The position numbers and the translations under genes were made by a program. This document shows, piece by piece, positions 6,370 through 16,344 of a DNA stretch of 50,213 nucleotides (its first letter is position 1; each line of letters opens with the position of its first letter). Source of the DNA: CAZQYB01 sp964582985 (GTDB taxonomy: Bacteria; Planctomycetota; Phycisphaerae; Sedimentisphaerales; Anaerobacaceae); assembly GCA_964582985.1 (NCBI GenBank), contig CAZOUM010000015.1:1-50213 (forward strand), read 5' to 3'. The notes under the pieces are model-generated. The model did no database searches and had not been told where the DNA came from. It was given only the letters and a program-made list of their open reading frames with translations.

Positions 6370-9300
6370 ATGGGAAAATTCAGGGATATCGCGAGCATAG
6401 TGGTCATCTGTCTTTTGGCTGTTGTTTTGCTTGCATCATCCGCGCAAGCCAGGCCTGCAAGTGTGCTGTTGCAGGAGGGGCTGTACGCAGAGGAGATTGA
6501 GGGCAACCTTGATGCTGCAATCAAAATCTATGAGCAAATCGCCGCCGACAAATCAGCCGGCGCTCGCTATGCCGCTCAGGCGATGTATCGGCTGGGTTTG
6601 TGTTATCAGAAGAAGCAAGACTACCAGAATGCTAAGGCCACCTTTGAGAAGTTGATTGCCCGGTTTCCCGAAGAGAAATCGATTATCGAAAAGATCCAGC
6701 CACTGTTAGACCAGATGAGCACTCAGGACCCGGCTGCTCTTATGCCAGCTGAAACGTTAGTCTATCTGGAAATCGGCAGTCCCGGCAAGCAGATTGAAAC
6801 TATTCTCAATATGCTAAAGGGCACTCCACTTGAGAATCCCCTTGCCGTCATAAGTGCCCGTGGAGGGCCGGGCGTTGGCGTAGGGCCTGCCGGGGCGTTG
6901 GCGTCCCTTTTGAATCCGAGTATGATAACCGAGTTCAAGAAGATACGTGGAGTGGCCCTTGGTTTTCAGGCTATCCACAGCAATAATCCTCCCCTGGTGG
7001 CCGTAATATACCCGGGCGAGAGCGACGCCCTGCGAGGAATCATCATAGCGGGCCTGGGGATGATGTTTCAAGCGGGTGAGCCTATCGCAGGGATGCAGAC
7101 CTTGAGGATGGGGGATATCAGCGGCGCCGCCTATGATGATAATATTATTATCCTGGCATCGCCCATAGACCGGTTAACCTGGTGCGTCAAACAATACAAG
7201 GGCATCACCAACGAACCGACACTTGTCTCCCAGAACAAGGCCTTTCAAAAGCTGAGCAGAAAAGCCCGCGAGCAAAATGCCTACACAATCTGGGCGGATG
7301 TCGACCGTATTTTTCCAATGCTTAAAGAAGAAATGCCTGACGAGCAAAGGCGGTTGATTGAGAGTGTTGGTGATATTGGGAATGTCGATGAGTTTACTGC
7401 CTGTCTGTCTCTTGAAGAGAACGGCATCGCTGTAGAGACCAACATAGGTTTTAAGGATGGTCACAATTGTCTCGCATACAATCTTATTCGCACGCCGAAT
7501 ATCAGCAAGGCTGGTTTCGAAGCTGTTCCCCCTGAGGCCGTTGCCGTAGTCAGCCTCGCTCTGAGCGAAGCCAAAGGTGGTGGTGTCGCCGGCGCACGCA
7601 AAGCCCTCAAAAAGCTGACGGGTCTGGACATTGGTCGTGAGTTATTCGCCAACATTGAGCAGGTTACTCTTTTTGCACTTCCACCCACCCCGACCTCTAA
7701 CAAACATCTCCTGGCAAAGAATATCAGCCCTATAGTGCCCTGTCTCGGCCTGGCTGTCACCAGCCACAATTCCAAGCGAACGCATCAGCTCTTTACACAA
7801 CTGTTGACGATTGCCAATTTGGCAATGAATCTATCAATGGGTGAGGAGTCCGACCAGCCGACAATTCCCACTCCCGGCAAATACAGAATTGGAATATTCG
7901 ATGATGTGCCGGCTTACTGTTACGTGGGCCAGGCAGGCAAGAGTACAATCCTAAGCCTAACTCCAGAAGTTCTGCAGACCTCTCTGCCATCGGTCAAGAG
8001 CGGCAAATCTGCTCTCAGCACCGGCCCCTTGCATGAGATTCTCAGCCAGCTACCATCAGATGCAAGCAAATTAGTTACGGTCAATGCCGGCGGAGCAATA
8101 CGGCTGGCTGATACTCATCTTTGCCAGTCACTTGATGTTCGCTCGGACCCAAATAGGAATCTATTGTCGAAATTGTTAGGGCAGTTAGCGCAGGCTTGCG
8201 ACAATACTAACGTTCGGCTGCACACGGGCGAGAAAGCTAACAACTTCGCCTTGAAAACCAGCATAAGTGGGCTGCCCGACTTTGGCCAAGTTTTTCCGTT
8301 GGTGGCGCAAATACCGGAGGCGATGGAAAATCCTATGCTCTGTGCCACCAGGCCCAGGCCGGCCGATAGGGCCATGGTCAAGCCGGCGAAAGTGGTTGAG
8401 CTGCGCTGGGAGCCGGGCCGGGGTGCAACCGCACACAAGGTCTACTTCGGCAGCAATATCGACAAGTTATCGCTCTTAGGCGAAGTAAAAACTCCCAGCT
8501 ATGATGAGCTGCCAACGCCGGAACGAGGTATTACCTATTACTGGCGTGTGGACGAAGTGCAGGCCGACGGCTCAGTTGTCACCGGAGACCTCTGGAGCTT
8601 CAGCACAGGCAAATTGGCCGCCTGGTGGAAGTTTGATGAAACATCCGGCAACACTGCCGAGGATTCTTCCGGCAATAACCATCACGGCACCAGGGTGCAC
8701 GGCAACCCTATCTGGAAGGCTGACGGCAAGTTCGGCGGCTGCCTCGACTTCAATGAGAGGTATGGTATTTCAATCCCGAAAGACGTCTTTGACGGCATCG
8801 ACAGGGCCATAACGATTTCGGTGTGGGTCTATGGTAATCAGAGGCAGAGGAAGCACAGTGATGTAATCCTCCAGGCCGGGGCCGGAGACGCTGGAAAGCC
8901 GTATATCGTGAGCATCTACACAAACTGGCTGGATTATGGACTGAAGTTCGCAACAGGAATCGGCGAACCGGATGGACTGGAGTTTAATCCTGGCGCCCCT
9001 GAGGATTGGACAGGACGGTGGAACCATTATGCCTTTGTTAAGAATGCAGGCAAAGGATTCCAGAGGATATATATGAACGGCAGTCTGGTCGCTGAGAAGA
9101 CGGGTGCCATGGCGTCGATGTCCGGCGTAGGTGCCGCCAGAATCGGCATAGCCCCCGACCGATTCGGCGACCAGCATATCGGCAGGCTGGACGACTTCCG
9201 CATTTACAATTACGCTCTATCCACTGAAGAAATCCGGCAACTTTGCGGCATTGTTCCCGGCCTTGGGCCGGCAGTGGAACCAGTAGAACCGGGACCTCCG

Positions 9301-12300
9301 GCTCCACAAGCTCCCAGCTACCTCAAGGGGTTGGTGAGCCATTGGAAGTTTGACGAAGGTCGTGGAACAAAAGCGTACGATTCAGAGGGTAATAATCATG
9401 GGACTATCCATGGTGCCCAATGGACCAGTGGTCGCGTTAACGGCACATTATACTTTGATAGTCGTGAAGATTATGTCAGCATAAGTCCGGTGACACTCTC
9501 AAAAAACTGGACTGTCTCTGCCTGGTGTGAACCGCTCCGCAATGAGGTCGGCGGCTGCAATCCAATCATGGGGGGACCCGAGGATTATGATAACTACATT
9601 ATTTTGTGCGAGGCGAAGCATCATATCAACTTAGAGACGGATACAGATGGAGATTGGGCAATTGTCTGCAAAGGAGCGGTTGACTTTAATAAATGGGCGT
9701 ACTATACGGTCACAAGGAATGGGAACACCATCTCAGCTTACAGGAATGGGGTCCACATAGATGATGCTACACTGCCGAAAGGGGGTAAGAACACCATAAC
9801 TAAGATAGGCTCAGGATATGGTGCAGCGACCTACTACAAAGGGAGAATCGATGATGTTCGCATCTATAACAGGGCTTTATCTGCCGAAGAAATCCAGGAG
9901 CTTTATACCAAAGTCAGCGGCTTCAGACCGGCGGCTGAAGTATATCTAAGCGACATCGGTGAGTCCAGTAAGGCAGCACTTTATGATTTTGACACCCGCA
10001 GACTGGTCGGGATCCCAGACCCTTTGCGAAACGCAGGTTCAGAGGAAAGGCACAGATGGATAGTGAGGAAAGGTCTTGACGTGGGCGCCCAATTTGCCGG
10101 CGACGAATACGGACTTATCGGTGTTGATGTCGTCGCGACGAGGATTGCCTCCGAGCAGTGGGACAAAATTACCCCTGCCGAATTGCGTCAGGTATTAGCT
10201 GCTGAGTCGATAGGGGTTGAAAAAGACGAGATGCAAACAGCAATGCCGGCCAAAGGCGAATATCCGCCGACTTTCGCATTTAAAACCCGCGAAGGCGGTG
10301 CCGGTGTCCTCCAGATATACGATGCGGACCGCAGTAAGAAAACTATATCGTTCCGCTACAAGATGCTGGCGGAGCCGTTAGATGCTGAACCTGCCCCTCC
10401 GACTGTCACCAGCTTCGGCCCGGTCGTTGAGCGGACTTTGGGGGATCATGGTCAATCAGACCACGTAAACGGCTGTATCGATTTTGAGAGCGGCCAGCTG
10501 TTTACGTTAAGTCCCAACATAAAGCAAGAAGAAACATGGCCGTGGATTAGAGGAAATGGCATTGACGCACTTGGCGAGACCGACGAGTGCCCTATGGGCT
10601 GGATTGGCCTGAGAGGGGTGGACATGGTGGCCTTGCCGGTTGATGCCTCGCAGTGGGATACTATCACACCGGAAGCGATTCGGCAGCAGGTTAGCTTAGG
10701 CAAATCCGCATGGTGGCAGGACATGATTTTACCGAAGGACTCGCCCGGTACGTACATCTTTAGAACGCGCGAAGGCGGAATGGGGATTCTGCAAATCCTG
10801 GAGGTCAAATACGTGGAGTACACTAAAATCCGCTACAAGATGGTGCAGCCGGGAGTTGAGGAGCCTGTGCTTAAGCTGCAAGTGGTTGAACCAAAGCGCG
10901 AATGGTGGCGGGTCGAACCACGAATTACAAAAACCATCTACGAAGGCAGTGACCTGGAAATCGAGTGGGATGTGGGTGAAACCAGAAAGAAGATAAAAGC
11001 CTTTGCCGTAGGCGTGCTACCCATCAAAGAGGATATAAGCGACCTGCCCGCTCACTATTATTGGGAAGATAACCTTGCCTTTACCGTTCGAAGGACTCCG
11101 TACGGTAAAGTATGGGGTAGAAGTACGCGTTCCAAGGTAAGCCCTAAAACACTCAGGCCTGGAGAATATAGGGTATATGTTTGCGCTTATTATCGGTACA
11201 GGTATGGAGCTAGCTGGTCAGACAGGCTGACAGACGTAATAGGTGCAGGCACGGCCAAGCTCATTGTCAAGCCCCGGCCGCAAACGCACACGTTTGCTCC
11301 CGGCCTCGGCCCGGCCGAACCGCCGCCGGTGGATGAGCTAATCAAATCCGGCAGAGTGCCTGCTTTTAGGACCGTGCTGCACGGTAACTCTGCCTTGGAT
11401 CTGGAGACAGGGGCGGTGGTGTCACTACCCATTGAACGAACAAGAGCAGAAGTAAGCGCCCGCCCAGGAGAACTGATAGCGACAGTGACAGAGATGCCAA
11501 CCAAGGCTAAATGGCCTGAGGGTTTTGACGTGGCCTGGGACAATACCGGCGGCGGGGCTTTAGTGGTCAGGCCGGATTCGGCAGTTAGAATAGTCGCCAT
11601 ACCGGGCGCAGAAAAGGAGAGATGGGACCAGGCGATTTCCCTGGCCCGAGGTGCACTTGCCACACTTAGAACGAGCACTGCCGATAAGATATTAGCCAAC
11701 AAGACCAGCTTCGCGGCAGTCCTGACCAGCGAAGGAAATTTGGCCACCGTTCAGATCAGCGAGTTCAGGCAGACAAAAGCTACCCTCTACTGGTGGATTG
11801 AGAGACCGACGGCCAAGTTTGTTGGTGTAACTCATCGTCGGGTTTTTCTGCCGGGTGAGGATGAGCCGGGTGTTGGTGTGCTGCTGGATTTAGCCAGCGG
11901 TGAGCTTCTTCAGATTCTGCACCCAGAAAGCAAAAGGCCTTACGGTGTATGGCCTGAACGCGGCAGGGGCGATTTGACTTACGACAATCAGTTTCGGGGC
12001 GGCCCCGGAGGCGAATCAGCGTATAAACATGGATTATTCTGTCTGAGAGGTGCCAAGGCGAGAACTCTGGAGAAGGATGGCTTCGGTAAGCTAAAAATCG
12101 TCCTGCAGTCGGAAGATGTGACTGGATATCTGCTCCCACGTTTTCCCTGTCGGCTGCTGGTAACCACGGCGGAGGGCGATTCGTATGAAGTGCAGGCCCT
12201 CGCGGCAACGGAAAACGGAATAAATCTTGAGTACCGAAAGCTTCCGGGCAGGCCGGGTCAACCTGACTTGGCGAAAGCCCTGGAGTTAGCACAGGGCCTT

Positions 12301-12918
12301 TATGGACTCTACCAGGGCGTGGTTCAGGCGATAGAAAACCAGGATACCGAGACAGCTTTATCGTTTGTTGACCAATTGATAACGAACGGTCGCGCGTTCG
12401 AACAGATGGTCAAAGGCACCAGCGCTGAAATGTATGTTAAGGCCGGAGGCCCGGTACTCGAAGAGCTGCGCGTGGCGCTGCAGAAAAAGGAGATTGATCG
12501 GGCCAGGTCACTTGTCAACGTATTTAATCAAATAGGGCCTCCAATATCATCGGCCCTCGAGAGAGCAGTGGAACAGCAGGAGCGCGTAAATTCAGCTCAG
12601 AAGCTGAGCAGATTGGGTAAGGCGGTGGTTATGTATGCGGCTGACAATAATGGCAAAATGCCGGCGACCTTGAAGGAATTGAAGCCTTATCTTGGCGGCG
12701 ATGATTTTAAATGGCTGATTGAGAATGTTAGATACTTCGGCAAAGGGCAGGAAAGCAAGGAGCCGGATACGCCGATAGCCTATGATAAGACCTTGTTGGA
12801 AAAGGGTAACGGCACAAACGTCCTGTTTCTGGACGGCCACGTGGGATTTCTGACGCCGGAAGAACTTGAAAGGCTGGGAATTATTACCGGCAAAAAGACC
12901 CAAGCGATTTTAGGATAG
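6370..12918 (+). CDS. 2182-residue exported TPR/FN3/LamG multidomain protein
   Basis: A signal peptide (residues 1-27, ending SAQA) is followed by a TPR-like segment (30-115), an unassigned domain of about 550 residues with some DUF3352 character, an FN3-like domain (about 675-748), and two LamG/concanavalin-like domains (about 750-955 and 985-1185). Each LamG starts with WKFDE and ends in a D-D-x-R-I-Y-N motif plus EEI. Two related modules follow (about 1195-1345 and 1365-1495), each with SQWD/EQWD and TREGG motifs, and a third weaker relative near 1655-1815. The last 130 residues carry YAADNNGKMPATLKEL and end in NVLFLDGHVGFL, the pilin-like H-x-DG region of planctomycetes. AAGGAG lies seven bases before the ATG. 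It is followed after 10 bases by a membrane histidine kinase, so it may serve as an outer sensor or surface-binding protein (inference). Confidence 0.85.
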   Translation: MGKFRDIASIVVICLLAVVLLASSAQARPASVLLQEGLYAEEIEGNLDAAIKIYEQIAADKSAGARYAAQAMYRLGLCYQKKQDYQNAKATFEKLIARFPEEKSIIEKIQPLLDQMSTQDPAALMPAETLVYLEIGSPGKQIETILNMLKGTPLENPLAVISARGGPGVGVGPAGALASLLNPSMITEFKKIRGVALGFQAIHSNNPPLVAVIYPGESDALRGIIIAGLGMMFQAGEPIAGMQTLRMGDISGAAYDDNIIILASPIDRLTWCVKQYKGITNEPTLVSQNKAFQKLSRKAREQNAYTIWADVDRIFPMLKEEMPDEQRRLIESVGDIGNVDEFTACLSLEENGIAVETNIGFKDGHNCLAYNLIRTPNISKAGFEAVPPEAVAVVSLALSEAKGGGVAGARKALKKLTGLDIGRELFANIEQVTLFALPPTPTSNKHLLAKNISPIVPCLGLAVTSHNSKRTHQLFTQLLTIANLAMNLSMGEESDQPTIPTPGKYRIGIFDDVPAYCYVGQAGKSTILSLTPEVLQTSLPSVKSGKSALSTGPLHEILSQLPSDASKLVTVNAGGAIRLADTHLCQSLDVRSDPNRNLLSKLLGQLAQACDNTNVRLHTGEKANNFALKTSISGLPDFGQVFPLVAQIPEAMENPMLCATRPRPADRAMVKPAKVVELRWEPGRGATAHKVYFGSNIDKLSLLGEVKTPSYDELPTPERGITYYWRVDEVQADGSVVTGDLWSFSTGKLAAWWKFDETSGNTAEDSSGNNHHGTRVHGNPIWKADGKFGGCLDFNERYGISIPKDVFDGIDRAITISVWVYGNQRQRKHSDVILQAGAGDAGKPYIVSIYTNWLDYGLKFATGIGEPDGLEFNPGAPEDWTGRWNHYAFVKNAGKGFQRIYMNGSLVAEKTGAMASMSGVGAARIGIAPDRFGDQHIGRLDDFRIYNYALSTEEIRQLCGIVPGLGPAVEPVEPGPPAPQAPSYLKGLVSHWKFDEGRGTKAYDSEGNNHGTIHGAQWTSGRVNGTLYFDSREDYVSISPVTLSKNWTVSAWCEPLRNEVGGCNPIMGGPEDYDNYIILCEAKHHINLETDTDGDWAIVCKGAVDFNKWAYYTVTRNGNTISAYRNGVHIDDATLPKGGKNTITKIGSGYGAATYYKGRIDDVRIYNRALSAEEIQELYTKVSGFRPAAEVYLSDIGESSKAALYDFDTRRLVGIPDPLRNAGSEERHRWIVRKGLDVGAQFAGDEYGLIGVDVVATRIASEQWDKITPAELRQVLAAESIGVEKDEMQTAMPAKGEYPPTFAFKTREGGAGVLQIYDADRSKKTISFRYKMLAEPLDAEPAPPTVTSFGPVVERTLGDHGQSDHVNGCIDFESGQLFTLSPNIKQEETWPWIRGNGIDALGETDECPMGWIGLRGVDMVALPVDASQWDTITPEAIRQQVSLGKSAWWQDMILPKDSPGTYIFRTREGGMGILQILEVKYVEYTKIRYKMVQPGVEEPVLKLQVVEPKREWWRVEPRITKTIYEGSDLEIEWDVGETRKKIKAFAVGVLPIKEDISDLPAHYYWEDNLAFTVRRTPYGKVWGRSTRSKVSPKTLRPGEYRVYVCAYYRYRYGASWSDRLTDVIGAGTAKLIVKPRPQTHTFAPGLGPAEPPPVDELIKSGRVPAFRTVLHGNSALDLETGAVVSLPIERTRAEVSARPGELIATVTEMPTKAKWPEGFDVAWDNTGGGALVVRPDSAVRIVAIPGAEKERWDQAISLARGALATLRTSTADKILANKTSFAAVLTSEGNLATVQISEFRQTKATLYWWIERPTAKFVGVTHRRVFLPGEDEPGVGVLLDLASGELLQILHPESKRPYGVWPERGRGDLTYDNQFRGGPGGESAYKHGLFCLRGAKARTLEKDGFGKLKIVLQSEDVTGYLLPRFPCRLLVTTAEGDSYEVQALAATENGINLEYRKLPGRPGQPDLAKALELAQGLYGLYQGVVQAIENQDTETALSFVDQLITNGRAFEQMVKGTSAEMYVKAGGPVLEELRVALQKKEIDRARSLVNVFNQIGPPISSALERAVEQQERVNSAQKLSRLGKAVVMYAADNNGKMPATLKELKPYLGGDDFKWLIENVRYFGKGQESKEPDTPIAYDKTLLEKGNGTNVLFLDGHVGFLTPEELERLGIITGKKTQAILG

Positions 12919-12928
12919 GAAATTGGAC

Positions 12929-14968
12929 GTGAGAGGCAGAGGGAAAATTGACGGTGGTGGCGGCCAGTTACGGCCGGTCTTAATCCTGCTCGCAGTAGCA
13001 GTGATACTGCCCACCGTCTGTCTTCTCTGGTTTATGAACCAGGCGGTAGAAAACGTGCTAATGGCCGCGCGACAGATGCTGATTAATGATTACAGCGATC
13101 GCGTCGACGAACTGGCAAAATCCACCGACAAAATCTGGGCCAACAGGGCAAAATTTGTTGAACGCAGTGCCCATCTCGCTGCGATTGAGAATTTTGCGGG
13201 TATTGCACTTAGCCAGGCAGGGCTTAATGGTGGTCTCATATACGACGCCTCAGGTAGGTTGGAATATCCCATTCTGGATTCGGCGGGATTTGCAGAACCG
13301 CAATTACCCGAAGAATTTGAACAGGCCTGGCAGTTGGAATTTATGGAGAGAAACTTTGCTGAGGCAGCAAAGGTCTACAAGAAGATATGTGAGTCAACGG
13401 CAGATCGCTATGTGTGGCGAAGGGCAAGGCTGGGCAGTGCGCGATGCTACAGGGCTCTCGGGCAGATGCAAAAAGCCAGGAAATACTGTGAGGATGCCGG
13501 ATACGGATATATAACTGCGGAAATGACTGCCGCCTCGGTGTCCTTAGCCGCCCGTGCCAGAGTTATGCTGGTGGAACTTAATCGAGATGAACCTGGCCGT
13601 TTTAACGCTTTGCCAAACCTGCAGACGACAGCAAACAATTACGAGCCGGGTTCAAGTGAGTTTCTTCCGATGGATTCCGGGACGCGAATATTTATCCAGC
13701 AGAGAGCTATAAAGATGGCGGAGCAAAACCCAGATGCAAATAGATACGCAGCTAATATTGAGAGCGCAAAGAGGCTATTAGCAGCAGAAGAACTCGCGGC
13801 TGAAGTAGCCCAGCACTATGCCGACACCTCATCGTTCAGCCACTGGAAGGTGGGGAGTGTACATCGGTTGGATGTGTCCAGCGATGTTTACGGATTATAC
13901 TGCAAGGCCGCAGACAAAACCTTTCTGGTACTTCGGTCGGGCGAGGATGTCCGAAAAGATTTTGCCAACTTCCAGAAAAGCTTCGCAGGCTCCGATGTTC
14001 TGTATCGTGTATTGGATGATAAAGGCGTATACGTTAGCGGCGTCAAGCAGTCTGAGGAAAAGGCGTTCCTTACGCCTCCTGTTGGAAAGAGTTTGCCGGG
14101 CTGGCAGGTCGGACTTTATTTCAGGGACGCCGATGTCTTTGAGAAAAAGGCGAGCAGGGAGATTGCTCTTTACACCTGGACCGGTGTGCTCGTTATTGTA
14201 CTGATTCTTTTGGCCGGCGGTTTTGCAGGCAAGGTGGTTGGCAATCAGATTAAGCTCAATAGACTCAAAAACGATTTTATAGCCACCGTTTCGCACGAAC
14301 TGAAAACGCCGCTGGCTTCAATGCGGGTGCTCGTAGATACGCTGTTGGAAGGAAGATACAAGGACCAGCAGCAGGTAACCGATTATCTGCAGTTGGTCTC
14401 AAGAGAAAATGAACGCCTCACCGGACTGATTGATAACTTCCTGACGTTCTCGAGGATGGAGCGGAACAGACAGGCCTTTGCGTTTGAAACTGTCAGTCCT
14501 GCTGTAATCGCGCGTCACGCAGCCGATGCTGTCAAGACAAAGTTCGATGAAGGCAAATGCGAATTTGATATTAACATAGTTCAAGACCTGCCGGACATCC
14601 TGGCCGACAGAGACGCCATGGTGACAGTGCTTATAAATCTGCTTGATAACGCCTACAAATACTCCTATGACGAGAAGCGAATCGAGCTGAGTGTTTTTGC
14701 TGAGGATGGCTCGGTTTGTTTTTGCGTTTCTGATAACGGCGCAGGACTGTCCCGCAGGGCCACTAAAAAGATTTTTGACAGATTTTACCAGGTTGACCGC
14801 AGCCTCACACGACCTACCGAGGGCTGTGGCCTGGGCCTTAGTATTGTTAAGTTCGTTGTTGATGCGCACAAAGGCACAATATCGGTTGACAGCAAACCCG
14901 GCAAAGGAAGTGTCTTCACGGTTAAACTGCCGACCGGCCGCCAAGCCGCCAATGGAAAGGATTACTGA
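12929..14968 (+). CDS. Membrane-bound sensor histidine kinase
   Basis: This kinase has a first membrane helix at about residues 13-36, an outer domain of roughly 370 residues that includes a TPR-like stretch (RNFAEAAKVYKKI, LGSARCYRALGQMQKARKY), and a second helix near 412-436. HisKA follows with the phosphorylated histidine in TVSHELKTPLASM (about residue 455). The HATPase domain shows the N box LINLLDNAYKYS, the G1 box VSDNGAGLS and the G2 box CGLGLSIVK. The GTG at 12929 has AGGA nine bases before it; a TTG at 12923 is in frame but too near. The short gap from the giant gene, and the response regulator two bases after its stop, show a single operon. The outer TPR stretch echoes the N-terminus of the giant protein. 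Confidence 0.93.
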   Translation: MRGRGKIDGGGGQLRPVLILLAVAVILPTVCLLWFMNQAVENVLMAARQMLINDYSDRVDELAKSTDKIWANRAKFVERSAHLAAIENFAGIALSQAGLNGGLIYDASGRLEYPILDSAGFAEPQLPEEFEQAWQLEFMERNFAEAAKVYKKICESTADRYVWRRARLGSARCYRALGQMQKARKYCEDAGYGYITAEMTAASVSLAARARVMLVELNRDEPGRFNALPNLQTTANNYEPGSSEFLPMDSGTRIFIQQRAIKMAEQNPDANRYAANIESAKRLLAAEELAAEVAQHYADTSSFSHWKVGSVHRLDVSSDVYGLYCKAADKTFLVLRSGEDVRKDFANFQKSFAGSDVLYRVLDDKGVYVSGVKQSEEKAFLTPPVGKSLPGWQVGLYFRDADVFEKKASREIALYTWTGVLVIVLILLAGGFAGKVVGNQIKLNRLKNDFIATVSHELKTPLASMRVLVDTLLEGRYKDQQQVTDYLQLVSRENERLTGLIDNFLTFSRMERNRQAFAFETVSPAVIARHAADAVKTKFDEGKCEFDINIVQDLPDILADRDAMVTVLINLLDNAYKYSYDEKRIELSVFAEDGSVCFCVSDNGAGLSRRATKKIFDRFYQVDRSLTRPTEGCGLGLSIVKFVVDAHKGTISVDSKPGKGSVFTVKLPTGRQAANGKDY

Positions 14969-14969
14969 A

Positions 14970-15674
14970 GTGAGAACGGTACTGATTGTTGACGATGATC
15001 CGACTATGCTGCGAGGTCTGGGGGACAACTTCGAGTTGAGGGGATATCGCGTCAGAACTGCCCGCGACGGCGAACAGGGCCTGAATATCACCCTCATGGA
15101 AAACCCGGACCTGATAATCCTCGATATCGTACTGCCTAAAATCAACGGCTATGAAATGTGCAGCCTCATCCGTAAGAGAAATCTTGATATGCCCATAATC
15201 ATGCTCACTGCCAGGAACAGTGAATCTGATATCGTGCGGGGCCTGACTCTCGGTGCGGATGATTATGTCACCAAGCCATTCAGTATAAAGGAGCTTCTTG
15301 CCCGGGCAGAAGCGTTTCTGCGGCACAGAAAAGAACAGGAACCGGCGATTTATGAATTCGGTGGTTGTCAATTGGATGTAGCCGCACGCATCTTGAGGCG
15401 CGACGGCAGGGAAGTCAAGCTCAGCCCAAAAGAGTTTGAGATGCTGCATCTGTTTGTCAGAAAACCCGGTCGCATCTTGACCCGCGACGAAATACTCAGC
15501 ACCGTATGGGGCTACTCGCACTTTATTACGTTGCGGGGCATTGACCATTTTGTTACAAGCTTAAGGAACAAGGTCGAGCCTGACCCAAAGAACCCAACTT
15601 TTATTCGCACTGTAGGAGATATCGGCTACAAATTTGAGCCGTATGAAAAAGATGGAAACGGTTTTGATAGTTGA
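14970..15674 (+). CDS. OmpR/PhoB-type response regulator (first of tandem pair)
   Basis: The receiver domain (residues 1-120) has the acidic pair VDDD, the phosphorylated Asp in LDIVLPKINGYE, the switch Thr in MLTAR and Lys in TKPFS. A winged-helix DNA-binding domain follows (about 130-228: KLSPKEFEMLHLFVRKPGR, then GRILTRDEIL and FIRTVGDIGYKF). The GTG at 14970 starts two bases after the kinase stop and has GGAAAGG upstream; an ATG at 14952 lacks a ribosome site. The cognate kinase is almost certainly the gene before it. It closely resembles the next gene, which overlaps it, so the two arose by tandem duplication. Confidence 0.93.
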   Translation: MRTVLIVDDDPTMLRGLGDNFELRGYRVRTARDGEQGLNITLMENPDLIILDIVLPKINGYEMCSLIRKRNLDMPIIMLTARNSESDIVRGLTLGADDYVTKPFSIKELLARAEAFLRHRKEQEPAIYEFGGCQLDVAARILRRDGREVKLSPKEFEMLHLFVRKPGRILTRDEILSTVWGYSHFITLRGIDHFVTSLRNKVEPDPKNPTFIRTVGDIGYKFEPYEKDGNGFDS

Positions 15675-16341
15675 AGATGACCCGACAATGCTGCGGGGCC
15701 TGAAGGACAACTTCGAGTTCAAAGGCTACCATGTGCTGACGGCAGCCGATGGCGAGGAAGGGTTAAACGCCGCGCTTGATGGCAAGCCCGATTTGATTCT
15801 TCTTGACATCATGCTGCCCAAGATAAATGGGTATGAAGTATGCAGACTAATCCGTGAACAGCAGCTCGAGATGCCAATAGTTATGCTGACCGCGAAAGGA
15901 CAGGAATCGGATATCGTGCTGGGCCTGAACCTCGGAGCCGACGATTATGTCACCAAGCCGTTCAGCATAAAAGAGCTTCTTGCTCGGGCGGCGGCGTTCC
16001 TTAGACGCACCAGGCAGGTTGAAAAGGATGTTTACGAATTTGCAGATTATCGACTTGATATTGGCGCCAGGAAACTAACTCACCGTGGAAATGAAGTCAA
16101 GCTTTCGCCAAAGGAATTCAAGCTGCTGGAGTATTTCATCAAAAGGCCGGGGCGTGCGCTTACCCGTGATGATATCTTGAACAGGGTCTGGGGTTATGAT
16201 TACTTTGTCGGACCGCGAAGCATCGACCGTTTTGTCACGACGCTGCGAAACAAAATCGAACCCGACCCGCGCAATCCGACCTTTATTCGCACCATAAGAG
16301 AAGTAGGTTATAAATTCGAGCCCCCCGAGCAGGACCAGTGA
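15643..16341 (+). CDS. OmpR/PhoB-type response regulator (second of tandem pair)
   Basis: This protein is a close paralogue of the preceding regulator. It keeps the phosphorylation site (LDIMLPKINGYE), the switch residues (MLTAK, TKPFSIKELLARA) and the winged helix ending FIRTIREVGYKFEPP. It starts within the end of the first regulator gene: ATGs at 15643 and 15652 both overlap it, and neither has a strong ribosome site, so coupled translation is likely. Differences are spread through both domains, including the HFITLRGIDHF versus YFVGPRSIDRF recognition area, so promoter specificity may differ. It is the last gene of the operon and converges on hisA. Confidence 0.92.
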   Translation: MKKMETVLIVEDDPTMLRGLKDNFEFKGYHVLTAADGEEGLNAALDGKPDLILLDIMLPKINGYEVCRLIREQQLEMPIVMLTAKGQESDIVLGLNLGADDYVTKPFSIKELLARAAAFLRRTRQVEKDVYEFADYRLDIGARKLTHRGNEVKLSPKEFKLLEYFIKRPGRALTRDDILNRVWGYDYFVGPRSIDRFVTTLRNKIEPDPRNPTFIRTIREVGYKFEPPEQDQ

Positions 16342-16344
16342 TTG

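Noticed and set aside
14691..14969. N-terminal extension of the first response regulator
   Set aside because: The open frame runs back inside the kinase gene, but receiver homology and the ribosome site fix the start at 14970.
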